From Membranipora membranacea (Eukaryota; Bryozoa; Gymnolaemata; Cheilostomatida; Membraniporidae): DNA of 64,000 bases. The notes under the pieces are model-generated. The model made no database searches, was not told where the DNA came from, and saw nothing but the letters and a program-made list of their open reading frames with translations. Positions 49,303-60,474 of this stretch are shown one piece after another; position 1 is the first letter of the stretch; the number at the start of each line of letters is the position of its first letter. Made by a program: the position numbers and the translations under genes. The stretch covers positions 7,376,001 to 7,440,000 of the forward strand of contig OU612075.1 in NCBI GenBank assembly GCA_914767715.1, read 5' to 3'.

Positions 49303-51846
49303 ATCCTTTAAGAAGTAAGCACTTCAAGCCAGTTACTTAGGTGATGTATGTGACAATGAACAACTCCGTTTACATAGATGAAAAATATCAAATACTCTGA
49401 TAATGGATAATGCTTAGAAAGTATAATGATATTCGTTTCAGTTGACAGAATCTTTTATATGCCAGTATATGTCAGTATCAGAGACCCATGGATAATGCTT
49501 AGAAAGTAATGATATTCGTTTCAGTTGACAGAATCTTTTATATGCCAGTATATGTCAGTATCAGAGCCCCATGGATAATGCTTAGAAAGTAATGATATTC
49601 GTTTCAGTTGACAGAATCTTTTATATGCCAGTATATGTCAGTATCAGAGTCAGTATCAGGTAAGGGGGGACACCTAAACCTCCCTGTTTGTACTACTGTA
49701 GGTTCGGTGTCCCCCCCCCCCCCCACCGAACAGGCTAAGATGATGATTGATGGGGAAACTTTGTACCAAAATTTTAATATTGGACAGTAGAATTTCCCCT
49801 GATCAGATGAGCAATAATTAGCTCCCAGGGTTTCCTCATTAGAGATGAACCTGCAATGTTGCTTGGTATGGACTGATGGCCTGAAATTGATATTAGTGCC
49901 TGTACTGTGATAGTTTGAGTCAGGGGTGCCCTAACTTTTTCTACAGTGTGCTATATTTGCAATTTAGTTTTAGTGGGCCAAATGTAATTTGGCTTGGGGG
50001 TTATCGATTGCCACGAGGAGGCACTCGCGCCTAGCGCGAATTATCCACGCAAAAAGTGGGCCACTTCAATTGAAATCTGCTAGTGGGCCATAATTGGCCC
50101 ATAGGCCGTGGTTTGGGCTTCCCTGGTTCAAGTTCTCAGGCTACAAATCGGGTGTAGTAAGTTCTCCTGGTCATAGTCTGAGAGCTCAGGCTAGTATTGT
50201 GGTGACTGGTGATAGCTACTGTAATAGAATTGTGTCTAAAAAAGTTTGTTTGTTCGTTCGTTCGTTCGTTTGTTTTTTTGTCTGTTTGTTTGTTTGTTTG
50301 TTTGTTTCAGCGGCAAAGAACTATCAATTAACAAATTTCAATGAGATTAGATTAGATATAAATACCATAGAGGAGAAAGGAATTTGTGGAAGGAAAGCTC
50401 CAAATTCTGTGCATGATGAAAAATTAAATTTAACCCTAGGTAACATTCACTCACCCTCCCTACCTCAGCTAGCCAACATTAAGTGCTAGCTCAGTACTAA
50501 TTCACCTCCAAAGAAGCTAAACTAATCTCTAGCTAACATTTACTCTTGAGAGTGCTTCACGGTAATAGATGTTAGTAAGGGAGCTGGCAAATGGAATCTA
50601 ATCAATCTGAATACTGTAGTACTTATCCTGCCAAGAATGTTGAAATTTTGCGCAACTTAAGAGTGCTCCATGTTCAACCATCATATACTAATAATATTGT
50701 GCATTGAGTTTGTCAACATTGAATTGAATGATGGTATTGATTTTATTTCCCCCATATCAAAATACATCCTCATATGATGGCGACATTCCAAAGATACAAA
50801 GTTCATTAATCGGGCATTAGATGATATGGATATTTGTTGATGTTTTTTTTCATTTAATCACCAGCTTTATTTCAAACGTTGTTATGGAACCACTTCTATG
50901 AACCATCAACTATGTGTTTTTAATATGTGTGTGAACATATCTCTCGTCGATTTTGTTTTTAAGCTATACATTTTTGCCTTAAAATTTGTATATATGACAA
51001 GAAAAACAATGATAGACAAAAATTATAAACCGTTTAGAACAACCAGTAAATTTAATCGGAAAAAGAGAATAATAAAGCAAACTGCCGTAAGAAAGAGCCG
51101 GATGATCAAAATTTTGAAAACAAAAATACTAAAATAAGGATCAACATTTTCTTGTTGAAAAACATAAGAAGACAACTGCTCACAATCTTGATTGACTGTG
51201 ATGTGTAAAGCATGCTTATCAAATTGGTTTTGGCAGCTGTCGTTTTACTTGAACTCAAAGAGGTGTTTCATTTCATTATCTTTCTATAGAAGGAAAGAAA
51301 ATGACTCACACTCACAGTCTACTAGCATCATAATGCATCACTGATGTTAGCAGAAAAGATTAAGTAAGGCGATTCTATCCCAGAATGCAGCACAGGTTTG
51401 TTTGCAGTTTATCTGTTTACAAGAAGTGTGCAAATATTAGTTATACAGGAGTACGTAAGTGTCATAAGCCTGAGTTGTTGTGCAGAGTTTGATGATTGTC
51501 AAGTTTGACTCGCCACAAGGGCTCGACAACACACCATTTTTACAGGAAGTGTCCACAGTACATCAAAATTATTCTTTCCTTTCAATTTTGCTGTGCATAA
51601 ACCCGTATGTGCCCGTTGCATTTGCTAGTTCAAATAATTACATTTGATCAGTCTTGCACACACAGATGCAGGGGATCCAATGGAGCATGGCGTTCTCTAG
51701 TACTATTCCTGCACCGTTTCAAAGCAATTACAGCTGATGCATAAGCCTAATTCCGGCTCTGGATGCTGGGTAGACCTGCCTGGCTGGTTATTGTAGCTGT
51801 TCATTTCGTTTCCCTGTCAAAAAGATAAACATACCAGCTCAATGCC

Positions 51847-51961
51847 TAGATCAAGTTTGCTCCATTTTTCCCCCGTTGGAATTGCCCCCCCCTCTACTGA
51901 CACGCCGTGTCAGTAGAGGGGGGGCAATTCCAACGGGGGCAAATGGAGCAAACTTGATCTA
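51847..51961. mobile_element. TAGATCAAG-type MITE, near-perfect hairpin, 9-bp target duplication
   Basis: 115 bp that is almost one palindrome: TAGATCAAGTTTGCTCC at the left and GGAGCAAACTTGATCTA at the right, with further pairing through GGAATTGCCCCCCCTCTACT to a centre near 51905. Flanked by identical ctcaatgcc (51838-51846 and 51962-51970). Same family as 4003-4101. Confidence 0.96.
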
Positions 51962-52128
51962 CTCAATGCCTAGAAGATAATATGTGTGTTATTTTTTACT
52001 TTCAAGATAGTTGAAAAGGCCACCTCTGCTTCTCAGATCATCGAGTACCAGGTAACTAGGACTCAACTGTCTCATTAGGTTTACACAAATCAGTTAAAGA
52101 TTAATGGACAAGGAATGACTCCCGAGCC

Positions 52129-53743
52129 TTATAGATGGCTGATTTGAAATCTCGATGCTTCATTACATGTACCCACCAGTTTTTTTGTCATCCAGTGTTG
52201 AGATATAGGCAACAATACCTGATGAGTGTAAAAACAAAATGTTAGGAGATATCCCCTAAGCTGTGACATCAATAGAGGGACTTCCCCCAGGTCACATGAC
52301 AAATTGATAAGCCAATCACAATACAAGCACTATAGAGAAGCTGCAGAATGTCATTTTGTCTCGCTTACCCCTCCTGGTTGCTGTCGTCTTTTTATTTTTC
52401 GTCGTACATTGTTGGCGGTCTTGCATATAGTGATGAATAAATAAGATTCACCAGCCACACTCAAATATATCAAGTGATAGAGGTGAAGATCCGCAACAGC
52501 ATCAAGAGCTACTGCGGTTATCAGTAGGCTTATAGTCCATCCTATCAGAGCTATCACCATCCACAGAATGATGCACTGTAGAGAGATAATATCACAAGTC
52601 GGCCCCAAAGTCATATATATATACTTGATTATTACCGATCAAAGTCAATGACAAGACGAATCAATGGCACTTAAATAGAAACAAAGCAGTCTGGTTCATA
52701 GGCACAACAGTTCATAGTTGTAACAGTTCATAGCCACACTGATCACGATATATACTATTGCATGTATATCTATGATTGATAGAGAGTGAACTTATTCACT
52801 TAGCATGAGTACCATCACAAGGAATTCTGTGCAATGACCTGTGTTATATTTAATTAATTAGGGGAGGGTACATGTTAGGTACCCTTACTAAATTGACTCT
52901 AACACTCAGAGATACACATGTTAGTAGTGTAGACTCGAATATAATACTTACATATTCACGTGGCTTAGAGTCACCCTCTCGCCCGTATGATGATGTATGA
53001 AGTGCTGAAACAAGTAGCTGCCAACAAATAATAAATAAGTTTTTACTGTTAAATTGATCGCTTCCCTAATAGTTTAAGTTTAAAGACTACCCAAAGACCA
53101 ATGCATGTTATAGTCGGGCAGTTACTTATGATTGAGATTAAAGTTCTGTCAGATTTGCACGGTAAAAAAGATTTAATGCTCTCCTTGGCATTAAATATTG
53201 ATGTGGAAAAAGTGCCTTCCATAAGGGAAGGTAACTCCCATTCTCTGTATTACGATGTCACAGTCTCCCGGAAGCGCAATACATGTGACAAGCACTTCCG
53301 GCAGACTGTGACATCATAATGCGGAGAATAGAAAGAAAAGCTACCTCTAACTGCTGCGGCATCAGTCACCTAGCAGTGAACAGCAAAAATTGTAACCAAC
53401 TGTGCTGTCTCACTCTTCATCACCCGTAGTGTACTGAAATATTTGTGGACGTCATACATGTGTTACTTGGGATTTAGAGAGACAATTTTTAGACTTGTGT
53501 CTCGTAAGCTAGGTTGCTCTGTTGAGGTTCTTGAATAACAATTATTACCAGCGTCGCCGTGACGGAATTCGCTACATATATCGCCACACCCAAATCTGTG
53601 TTGTTGAATCGGTTGCCTTTAGTCGCAGACAGAATCAAAACAGTCACCATCAAAATAGCTGCAGATAAACAAAGAGAAACGATAGAAGCATAGTCTCTGG
53701 TGGTGCCACAAACTGCCACACGCAGCTGCATGAACTCTAACAT
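52129..53743 (-). CDS. Diverged four-pass membrane protein, paralogue of copies B and C
   Basis: Exons on the minus strand: 53549-53743, 52952-53017, 52369-52575, 52129-52218; in phase, 558 nt, 185 aa. The gene mirrors copies B and C: the exon ending VTATL matches their exon ending TTALL, the next exon is again exactly 66 nt, and the next begins CIILW (CIITW in B). Exons 4 and 5 of B are here one exon, and exons 1 and 2 are one. Membrane segments: ASIVSLCLSAAILMVTVL, LGVAIYVANSVTATLLLV, CIILWMVIALIGWTISLL and LYHLIYLSVAGESYLFIT. A basic stretch (RRKIKRRQQ) follows the last segment. No named family is recognised. A CACACTGA-type MITE ends just beside the exon 2 donor. Confidence 0.72.
52735..52938 (+). 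mobile_element. CACACTGA-type MITE, copy 3, right end lost
   Basis: Starts CACACTGATCACG and follows the 775-988 element to gactcga, then diverges about 10 bp short of the expected TCAGTGTG end. It lies 14 bp from a splice donor of the paralogue gene. Confidence 0.85.
53229..53345. repeat. Fold-back element with 38-bp arms
   Basis: Arms about 53239-53277 and 53292-53330 pair with a few mismatches (GATGTCACAGTCTCCCGGAA against TTCCGGCAGACTGTGACATC). Lies in an intron of the paralogue gene. No target duplication identified. Confidence 0.75.
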
Positions 53744-54027
53744 AAGAATGAAGGATCAAGTTGAGTTGTACTTAGCTTGTGTTCCAAGCTTTTTCTCGTA
53801 AGGAAGGGGGGGTAGGAACGAACCAACATTCACAAACAAAGCCTATCAAGACTAAATTGTGGTATGCTAGGTCATGCTACCTGTTCACTGTCATGACAGG
53901 CTTAGTATTGAATGAATGTTGGCTCACAAGTTTTACCCTTGCAGGCAAACGCAGGAATCTACAACAGTGCCCTCCATACATGTGTTTTGTCAATCGTGCC
54001 CTCCATGAACCTCTTAGTTGGGGATAA

Positions 54028-56133
54028 ATTATAAAGAAGATTACAATTGTTCTAGATTAGATTAGAGCAGGAATACAATCCAGAAAAATCCTTGCGGCTA
54101 GTTTTGATTTCCACAAAAGCTAATGTCCTGTACGCCTTGGTACCTTTCATATTCTAGCCAGAGCCCCAAAGTCCGGTATTTTGATCTTCGAGTTATATCA
54201 GGTTCAAAAATCTGTGAAATCATATCAGACTAATCAGGGAGAATGGACTAATTTATCTACTCTGGTTCCCCCAAGTCTAAGTCTAAGTTGTCATTGCGGA
54301 GAGGGTTACCCTTCTAGAGTACAGGTACAGGGACCCATGGTACTCAAGCCGTACCCTTAACCCTTGCCTGCTAGAATTCTGGCTACTCTTTTTATGCAAA
54401 CACACAGTGGACCTCCGATATTTTTAGTCCCGTTCCGCAAGAACCTGGCTAGGATGAATGGCGTGCCAGTACCAAATCAGAAATGACTGTCAGTGCCGGG
54501 AATGGAAGATCACAAGTCTGCACCCTTAACCATCAAAGCACTCCTGACTCTGGTTCCCCCAGTTGTATCTTAATTTACCGAATATGTAGAGAACTGTTCC
54601 ACTCCCCATTATTGCACTAGCCCCGTCTGTCAGTAAGTTAGATTTATCCACAAAGCAGTCTGTAGCCTACACTGAATTCTCCATTTGTCTATCGTGTAAT
54701 CTGTTTGTGTGTTTTCTGCTATGCAATGTGGTATGTGACTGTAGTAGAGTATCTTATCTTTGAGTTAGACAGTATTTTAACCGCAAAAGGTTGTGTGCTT
54801 CTTAATTGAATGTATTCCTGAGCACAATCTTCTTGATTGCAATTGTACCAATTGTTGACTAAAATGTATGCTGTCCTATACTTCACTGCTTCCCTCTACT
54901 GTCCTCTAGCTAAAGTTGTCAGCTATAGAATTGACACGACCAGTTTAACTACTGATAAAAGTCAATAGCATCAGCTGATAAAGTTTCTGCATATTTTTGC
55001 GAGCCGTGACTACTATACTATACCAATGACTTAGTATTTATAATCTTTGACTATACTATACTTATTTACGTTATCATGACAAGTGTTTGTTATACGACCT
55101 TTTATCAGCAACAAGTAATACAGGAAAATGTACAGGCCGTGTACAGGCAATGTTATCTGCATAACACATTTCTCTAATGTGAAGCAGCCATCATTATGAA
55201 ATCACAGAGTAAGATTTGTTATATCCTTGCTATCACAAACTTGACAGTTTCACTTTAGTACATTTAGTATGCAGTGAATGCTCCTTGTTATGACCATGTT
55301 TATGAATTGTTTCTTAGTTAATACAGGATACATTGCCGCCACTGTTAGTGTTGCCACATCTCAGTAACATCCTGTTTCGCAATGGATTGCTATTCAAAGA
55401 CTTCCTCATTCCATGTAACCCTTTCCCCTTCGAAGATTTACGTAATAGTTATATCAAAGTATGCAAATCTTGAATGTTGAGCACATTATGATCGATGATT
55501 GATAATATGATTGATATCTGGTCAAAAAGAGAGAGATTTTCACAACATATTTTGCACAGAATCCAGTGGGAACTGTCTTCTAAAGGTTCCCCTGTTGAAC
55601 CCAGAAAAGGCGAAAAAGTCAAAACGTCGCAATCTAATGTTCCACCAGTGTTGCAACCTTAAAAAGTCGCAAAAAAGGTTTTTATAAACGTCACAAACCT
55701 ACAAATGTCCTAAATTTTTGAACATCGCAAAGGCTCGAACCCACTATGTCGCAAATGTCGCAAATTGTTGACACTCATCTACCATTGACATACAAATGAA
55801 TTTCTCGATATGTATACATTCTTTATTTGGAGTTGCACCTGCCCAAGTTGGCTGCGGTATATTATATCAAACTTTATTGATATGAGGTCCCATGTGAGAC
55901 ATAAAGTTTAGAATTAAATAATTTCGGTAAAAATGTTAAATAGTACAAGAATATTGAAGAGACCATGTGGTCAATGCACTCCGCTCATTGCTGTAGCTGA
56001 CTTGATAATTTCTCTATTTAAACCAATCCTAAGGTTCAACAATTGCCTAAACACATTGAGTAATCAACTGTTGCTGACATCGAGAGAAACATCAGCACGT
56101 TCCCAGCACCAGCTGAACTTTTCACTATTTGCG
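54028..56133. other. No supported gene
   Basis: Contains a dispersed repeat at 54300-54420 (tagagtacaggtacagggacc, related to reverse-complement sequence at 6620-6680 and 40930-40960) and degenerate gtcgcaaa-type repeats at 55600-55760. No believable exon. Confidence 0.5.
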
Positions 56134-59100
56134 ATGTGTTGTCAAAGTTTGATAATGGTTTCCAAGTGGTTCATATACCTGATGATAGTAATGGCTGAGT
56201 TATTGATGCTCGAAGCCGAGGAAGATAAAAGTGAGTTTAAAAAACAATGTTGATCAAAATTGCAAGGTATAGTCACTCACAACATTCTGAAAAATGGGCT
56301 GGGAAATAGTGGGTGTCTCAAGGGCTAGGCCACAATGTCTGCGCCATCTTGCTCACAATTTGTAGGCAGGTCAGAGCCCACCTGGGGGTCCAGCAAGTCC
56401 CAGTAGACTGAAGTAGGATTCGAACCCATGACCTACAACATTTGCATCGATGTTTATCAATATAATTTGATAGGTATAAGTACGGTATTGAACTAAGGGT
56501 AGTATATCTTTGACATCAACCTAGTGATAGTCCAGAATCCAGATAAAAGTTTGGCTCCATATACAACAATGAAAAGGTTCATGTTTATGACTTGCATTTT
56601 GCATTGACCATTATCAGCAAAAAATATAGTTGTCCGCTCTCTTCTCATGGGGCAATAACTCAGGATCCATTACTGTTCTTATGTCTTGGCTGTTGTTAGC
56701 TGTCCAATAGTGAATTGTTTAAATTTGAATATGCAATATTTAAGCGTGGCAAGCCTTAATGAACAATACTCAGAAAGTTCTAGATTATTTCTCTATTTTG
56801 ACCTTTTTGACCCCAATGACCGGAAATCTTCTGTCTTATGAGGTGGTCAAAATTCATTCCTGATGTATGATTACATTGGCACGAGAGAGCTCAGTCTTTA
56901 AAGCAGAAATGACAAGAGCAGGGTCACCATATATCATTTGAAAGAGCTCAAAAAGTTATACAAGTTGTAAGTTGTCCCTCAACCATTGGCCAAAGTCTAC
57001 AGTGGAGGCAGTAAGCTTAGAAATTATGTCCAATCTCTGCAATTTTTTCTGTAGTATTATGAGCATTCCAATGAATCAAAAAAAGTACATCTGTCATGTT
57101 TGCATTAACCTCTTTCTTTTCTCATTGCCAGCCGGTTGGATAATTGGGCTGACGAGCTTCAAGTACTCTGGCAGATGTTTTCAGCTTGAGGATTACAAAC
57201 CAGAAACTGTGTTGGGGAAATCTAAACATAGGTGCAGCTATGGAGGTCGACTTGTCACCGTAATTTAATTCAACTTAATTCAATTAACTTAATTTAATTT
57301 AACAAGGGGGGATCTTACAATGAGAATGGGCAATGAATTACTCAAGCAAATTATCACCATCACATTGCTCAAAATTATCCTTCGACTCGTAGTTCAATTA
57401 GACAAACTCGTTCCCAAATCACTCACTCAGACTGTATATTGCTTTATCAATGAGTAATTTTTTTTGTGGGCTAGCAGGTCTCGCTGAGTCACTGAGTGAC
57501 CGATTAGTTAGTTATTTTGGCTGTTTTTGATTTAAAGACCCCCAAGACTCTTAGCCTCAAGTCTCAACTTGATATCTGACTCTCAACTTGAACTTAAAAA
57601 TAGGACAATAGGTAGTGACTCATACTTCAGAGCACACTACTTGAGTGATAAACTAATGATGATACAGTTAAAACATCTTATTCTGCGTCTTTGATATAAA
57701 GAGAAGCCAGCGTTGTGGCAGAATAAAGGATGCAGTTTTAATAACATAGGTCACACTCATCCCACACACATGATGGATAATCCTACTCCCATCTACATTG
57801 AACCCCTGATTTGGCTAGTCTGACTATGCTAAAAGTGATGAAACTGAGACTAACTGCAGTTGTACAAGTGTAGTACCTGTAGAAACTCACCTACTGAAGA
57901 ATGTTGTCTTCAACATCTTCGGGATAATGTTTAATGTCCTCAAACTACCAGTATCACCAGTGATATCAGTGCCACCAGTGACATCAGTGACACCAGTGAC
58001 ACTAGTGTCATCAGTGACACCAGTGTCACCTGTGCCACTAGTGACACCAGTAACACCCGGTTTATTTTGCGTTCACTTTTGGTATTGGATTGTTGTAGGT
58101 TTACAACATCACTATTGAGCAGAAGTTGGTTGACAGTATGATGGAAAAAAAATTAGATGCTCTATGGATAGGATATTACCGAGAGAAACAAGGGCCTAAT
58201 CAAGCTGATGAATGGCAGTGGATATCCGGTGAGACATTGTTATACTGGGCCAATGTGGGGGGTGGGGGGGTTCCCTTTAATTTGACGTCCAAACCTCACA
58301 GTTGTGCACAGCCCAAGCGCTTTCTTGCTATAAATCTTACAGTCAACATCAATTCTCAAACAAGGTCTCTATACTTTTGCATACCAAAAGAAGGCTTCCA
58401 TACTCCAATAGATATTTTAAAAACAAATATCTTGACATTAGTCATTTACAACTTTTTCCAGGTGAGGAACACAATTACACCAACTTTGCAAATGAATCAG
58501 AACAAGCAACTAGCTGGAATTGTACCAGTGCACTGCTGAGTAAAGCTGAGGGATACGAATGGGTGACTGGGCCCTGTTATCCTAGTCAAGAGAATAGTAC
58601 ATATCAGGGTTGGGACTATACCTATGCATGCGAGATTGGTGAGTTGGCCTTTCATTGTATTTTCATTGTATTATGTTGTAGTTGTGTGTTAGAGGTCAAC
58701 AAGTTAATTTTCAACTACTCTGTTATTTGTAACCTTTCCAGGAAACCTCTTTGAACAAATAAATAAAACCAGTGGTAGCACATTGCGCCGGTACAACACT
58801 AGGTTTTGAAAACTCATAGGTGCCATTGATGGAAAGGGGGGGGGGGGGCAATTCCAAAACTACCCATAATTTTTACTCAAAAGTGCTATGAATCTTTCAG
58901 TGTCAATATTTATTGCATAACTACTGCCGGCCTAGCTGCCTGACTATTTGACGGACTGACTGCTTTGATCTTTCTGTAGTCTTTAAGTATATTAAGTCTT
59001 TATTTTCCTCATTGAGCTCAAATTGAAAGTGTCTGGTTTTTTTCCGATAGCAGAAATCCTTTCAACAACATGTTAGTACCTAAGTGACCTCGAATGATTT

Positions 59101-60149
59101 TGTGGGTCCCGTAGATCCTCATTTAAGACTTAGTAGTATTCAACGTCTAGGGTTGATTTTTGTTTGAAGAAATTAGAGTTTTGGCATTGTAATCAAAACT
59201 GATGTGACCAAAAAGAAAAGTTAAAAATTTTATAATTAAAGTGTCAATAAAGCTTAGGATATTTGGACTCTTGCACGAGTGAGGTAGCATTACAAGACAT
59301 CGACTGACTGAAGAGAAAGTATCACAACGGTTTGTTTGATAACTTGTATGTGTTTTAGATGTCCCTGAAGGAGAGAAAACCTTACCAATACCATCATCAC
59401 CACTACCAACAAAAGGTGCTGTCCCAGAGGATGACAGCTTTCTGAATATAGCAGCCTGGACAATGGCTTGTCTAGCTGTACTGTGTATTGTCGGCGCCAG
59501 CGTATTTTTTATATATCGATATCAACGTAAACTGCTAGAAAATAACAGGATTCACTCGTTTCTGGCGTCGGATTTTAGCACACAAACTCACTACAACACA
59601 GCCAAGCTGCGCAAAGAACTTCTTTATGAAGGCGTGAGTGCTTCCGATATGGAGTTGATTGGCAAACGTGCCAATGAACAAATGGCAGTCGCCCTCAAAA
59701 AGCAGGAAACCTCTGCTACATTGAAAGTAGTAAGCCCAACTACAGTGACGCCAATGTTGGCAACAGCTCCTACACCCGCTGTCGGCTCACGGTTCAGATC
59801 ATTCAGCCAGCAACCAGCCAATCGGAATTCAATGTTAATGTCCTCGCTGAAGATTATGTCAAGGACATCTAACCATGGTGGCAGTGCAATGAGACCCTTA
59901 CAAATCAGCTCGCATCAGCCTCAAACATCTAGTGGAAGTGCTGCTACAGTCCTCAACTCACACAGTAGCTTCAAAGGCAAGCCTAAGAAAAATAGTCTCG
60001 CTGTGTATCAGAGCCTCAGACAAGCTTCACAAAATAGTGTTGCTAAGAAAAAAGGTCCGCCAGAACTTTATAACTACAACATGGCTTCAGCCACAAAACC
60101 CCCTGGAAGGGAAAGAAGGGTCAGGAAAATAACGAAATATGATGGCTGA
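56134..60149 (+). CDS. Single-pass membrane C-type lectin receptor (5 exons)
   Basis: Exons: 56134-56230, 57132-57259, 58099-58228, 58462-58638, 59359-60149; all GT-AG and in phase, 1323 nt, 440 aa. Residues 1-25 look like a signal peptide (SKWFIYLMIVMAELLML). A C-type lectin-like domain covers about 48-177: CFQLEDYK, HRCSYGGRLVTV, LDALWIGYY, EWQWISG, EHNYTNF, SWNCTSALL and CYPS...YACEI. The Cys pairs and WIG core are present. The EPN or QPD calcium/sugar motif is not seen, so sugar binding is uncertain. A Pro-rich stalk (180-203) leads to one membrane segment (about 205-229, AAWTMACLAVLCIVGASVFF). The cytoplasmic tail is about 210 residues, Ser/Thr-rich and basic, with one YxxL-type motif (YQSL) and PPELYNYN. 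A later in-frame ATG at 56155 could be the real start. Confidence 0.88.
57935..58065. repeat. CACCAGTGACA minisatellite
   Basis: Degenerate units of accagtgacatcagtg fill the end of lectin intron 2, immediately before exon 3. The Val/Thr/Pro-rich frame it yields is not part of the spliced product. Confidence 0.9.
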
Positions 60150-60474
60150 TTATTAACAGATTGGTTATGTTTTAGCCTTTTTTAGTTTATTAGTTCAAAG
60201 AGTAGGACGTTATCTAATCTCATCATCCTTTTATAGTTTTGCCAACAAAGGTACACACTGTAGCCTGTAATGATTCAGTTTCTCTCTGCCTACCCCTACA
60301 CAAACTAATATCGTCATTACAAGAGACAAACATATGTTGCTTCTCAAGGTATTACACATGCTCCATGAGACTAATCTATAATAGGTAGGATCACATCACA
60401 GTAAATGGACTTAGGTGGTATGTCGCAAGTCTAGTCTAGAGGTTGAGAAAAGTCAGCATAGTAAATTGGTCAGC

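Larger units (their letters stand above)
37090..51436. repeat. Tandem segmental duplication: units at 37.09, 42.70 and 49.70 kb
   Basis: Three head-to-tail units: 37.09-42.70 kb, 42.70-49.70 kb (period 7007 bp to the next) and a partial third, 49.70-51.44 kb. Sequence identity between the first two is very high over several kb, with differences mostly at insertions and simple repeats. The second unit has about 0.8 kb after its start that the first lacks. A diverged relative at 33.78-36.76 kb (copy A) corresponds to the middle of the unit. Each complete unit holds one membrane-protein gene on the minus strand. Confidence 0.92.

Noticed and set aside
51900-51915. Rho-independent terminator-like hairpin
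   Set aside because: It is the centre of a transposon hairpin with a target duplication, and the genome is eukaryotic.
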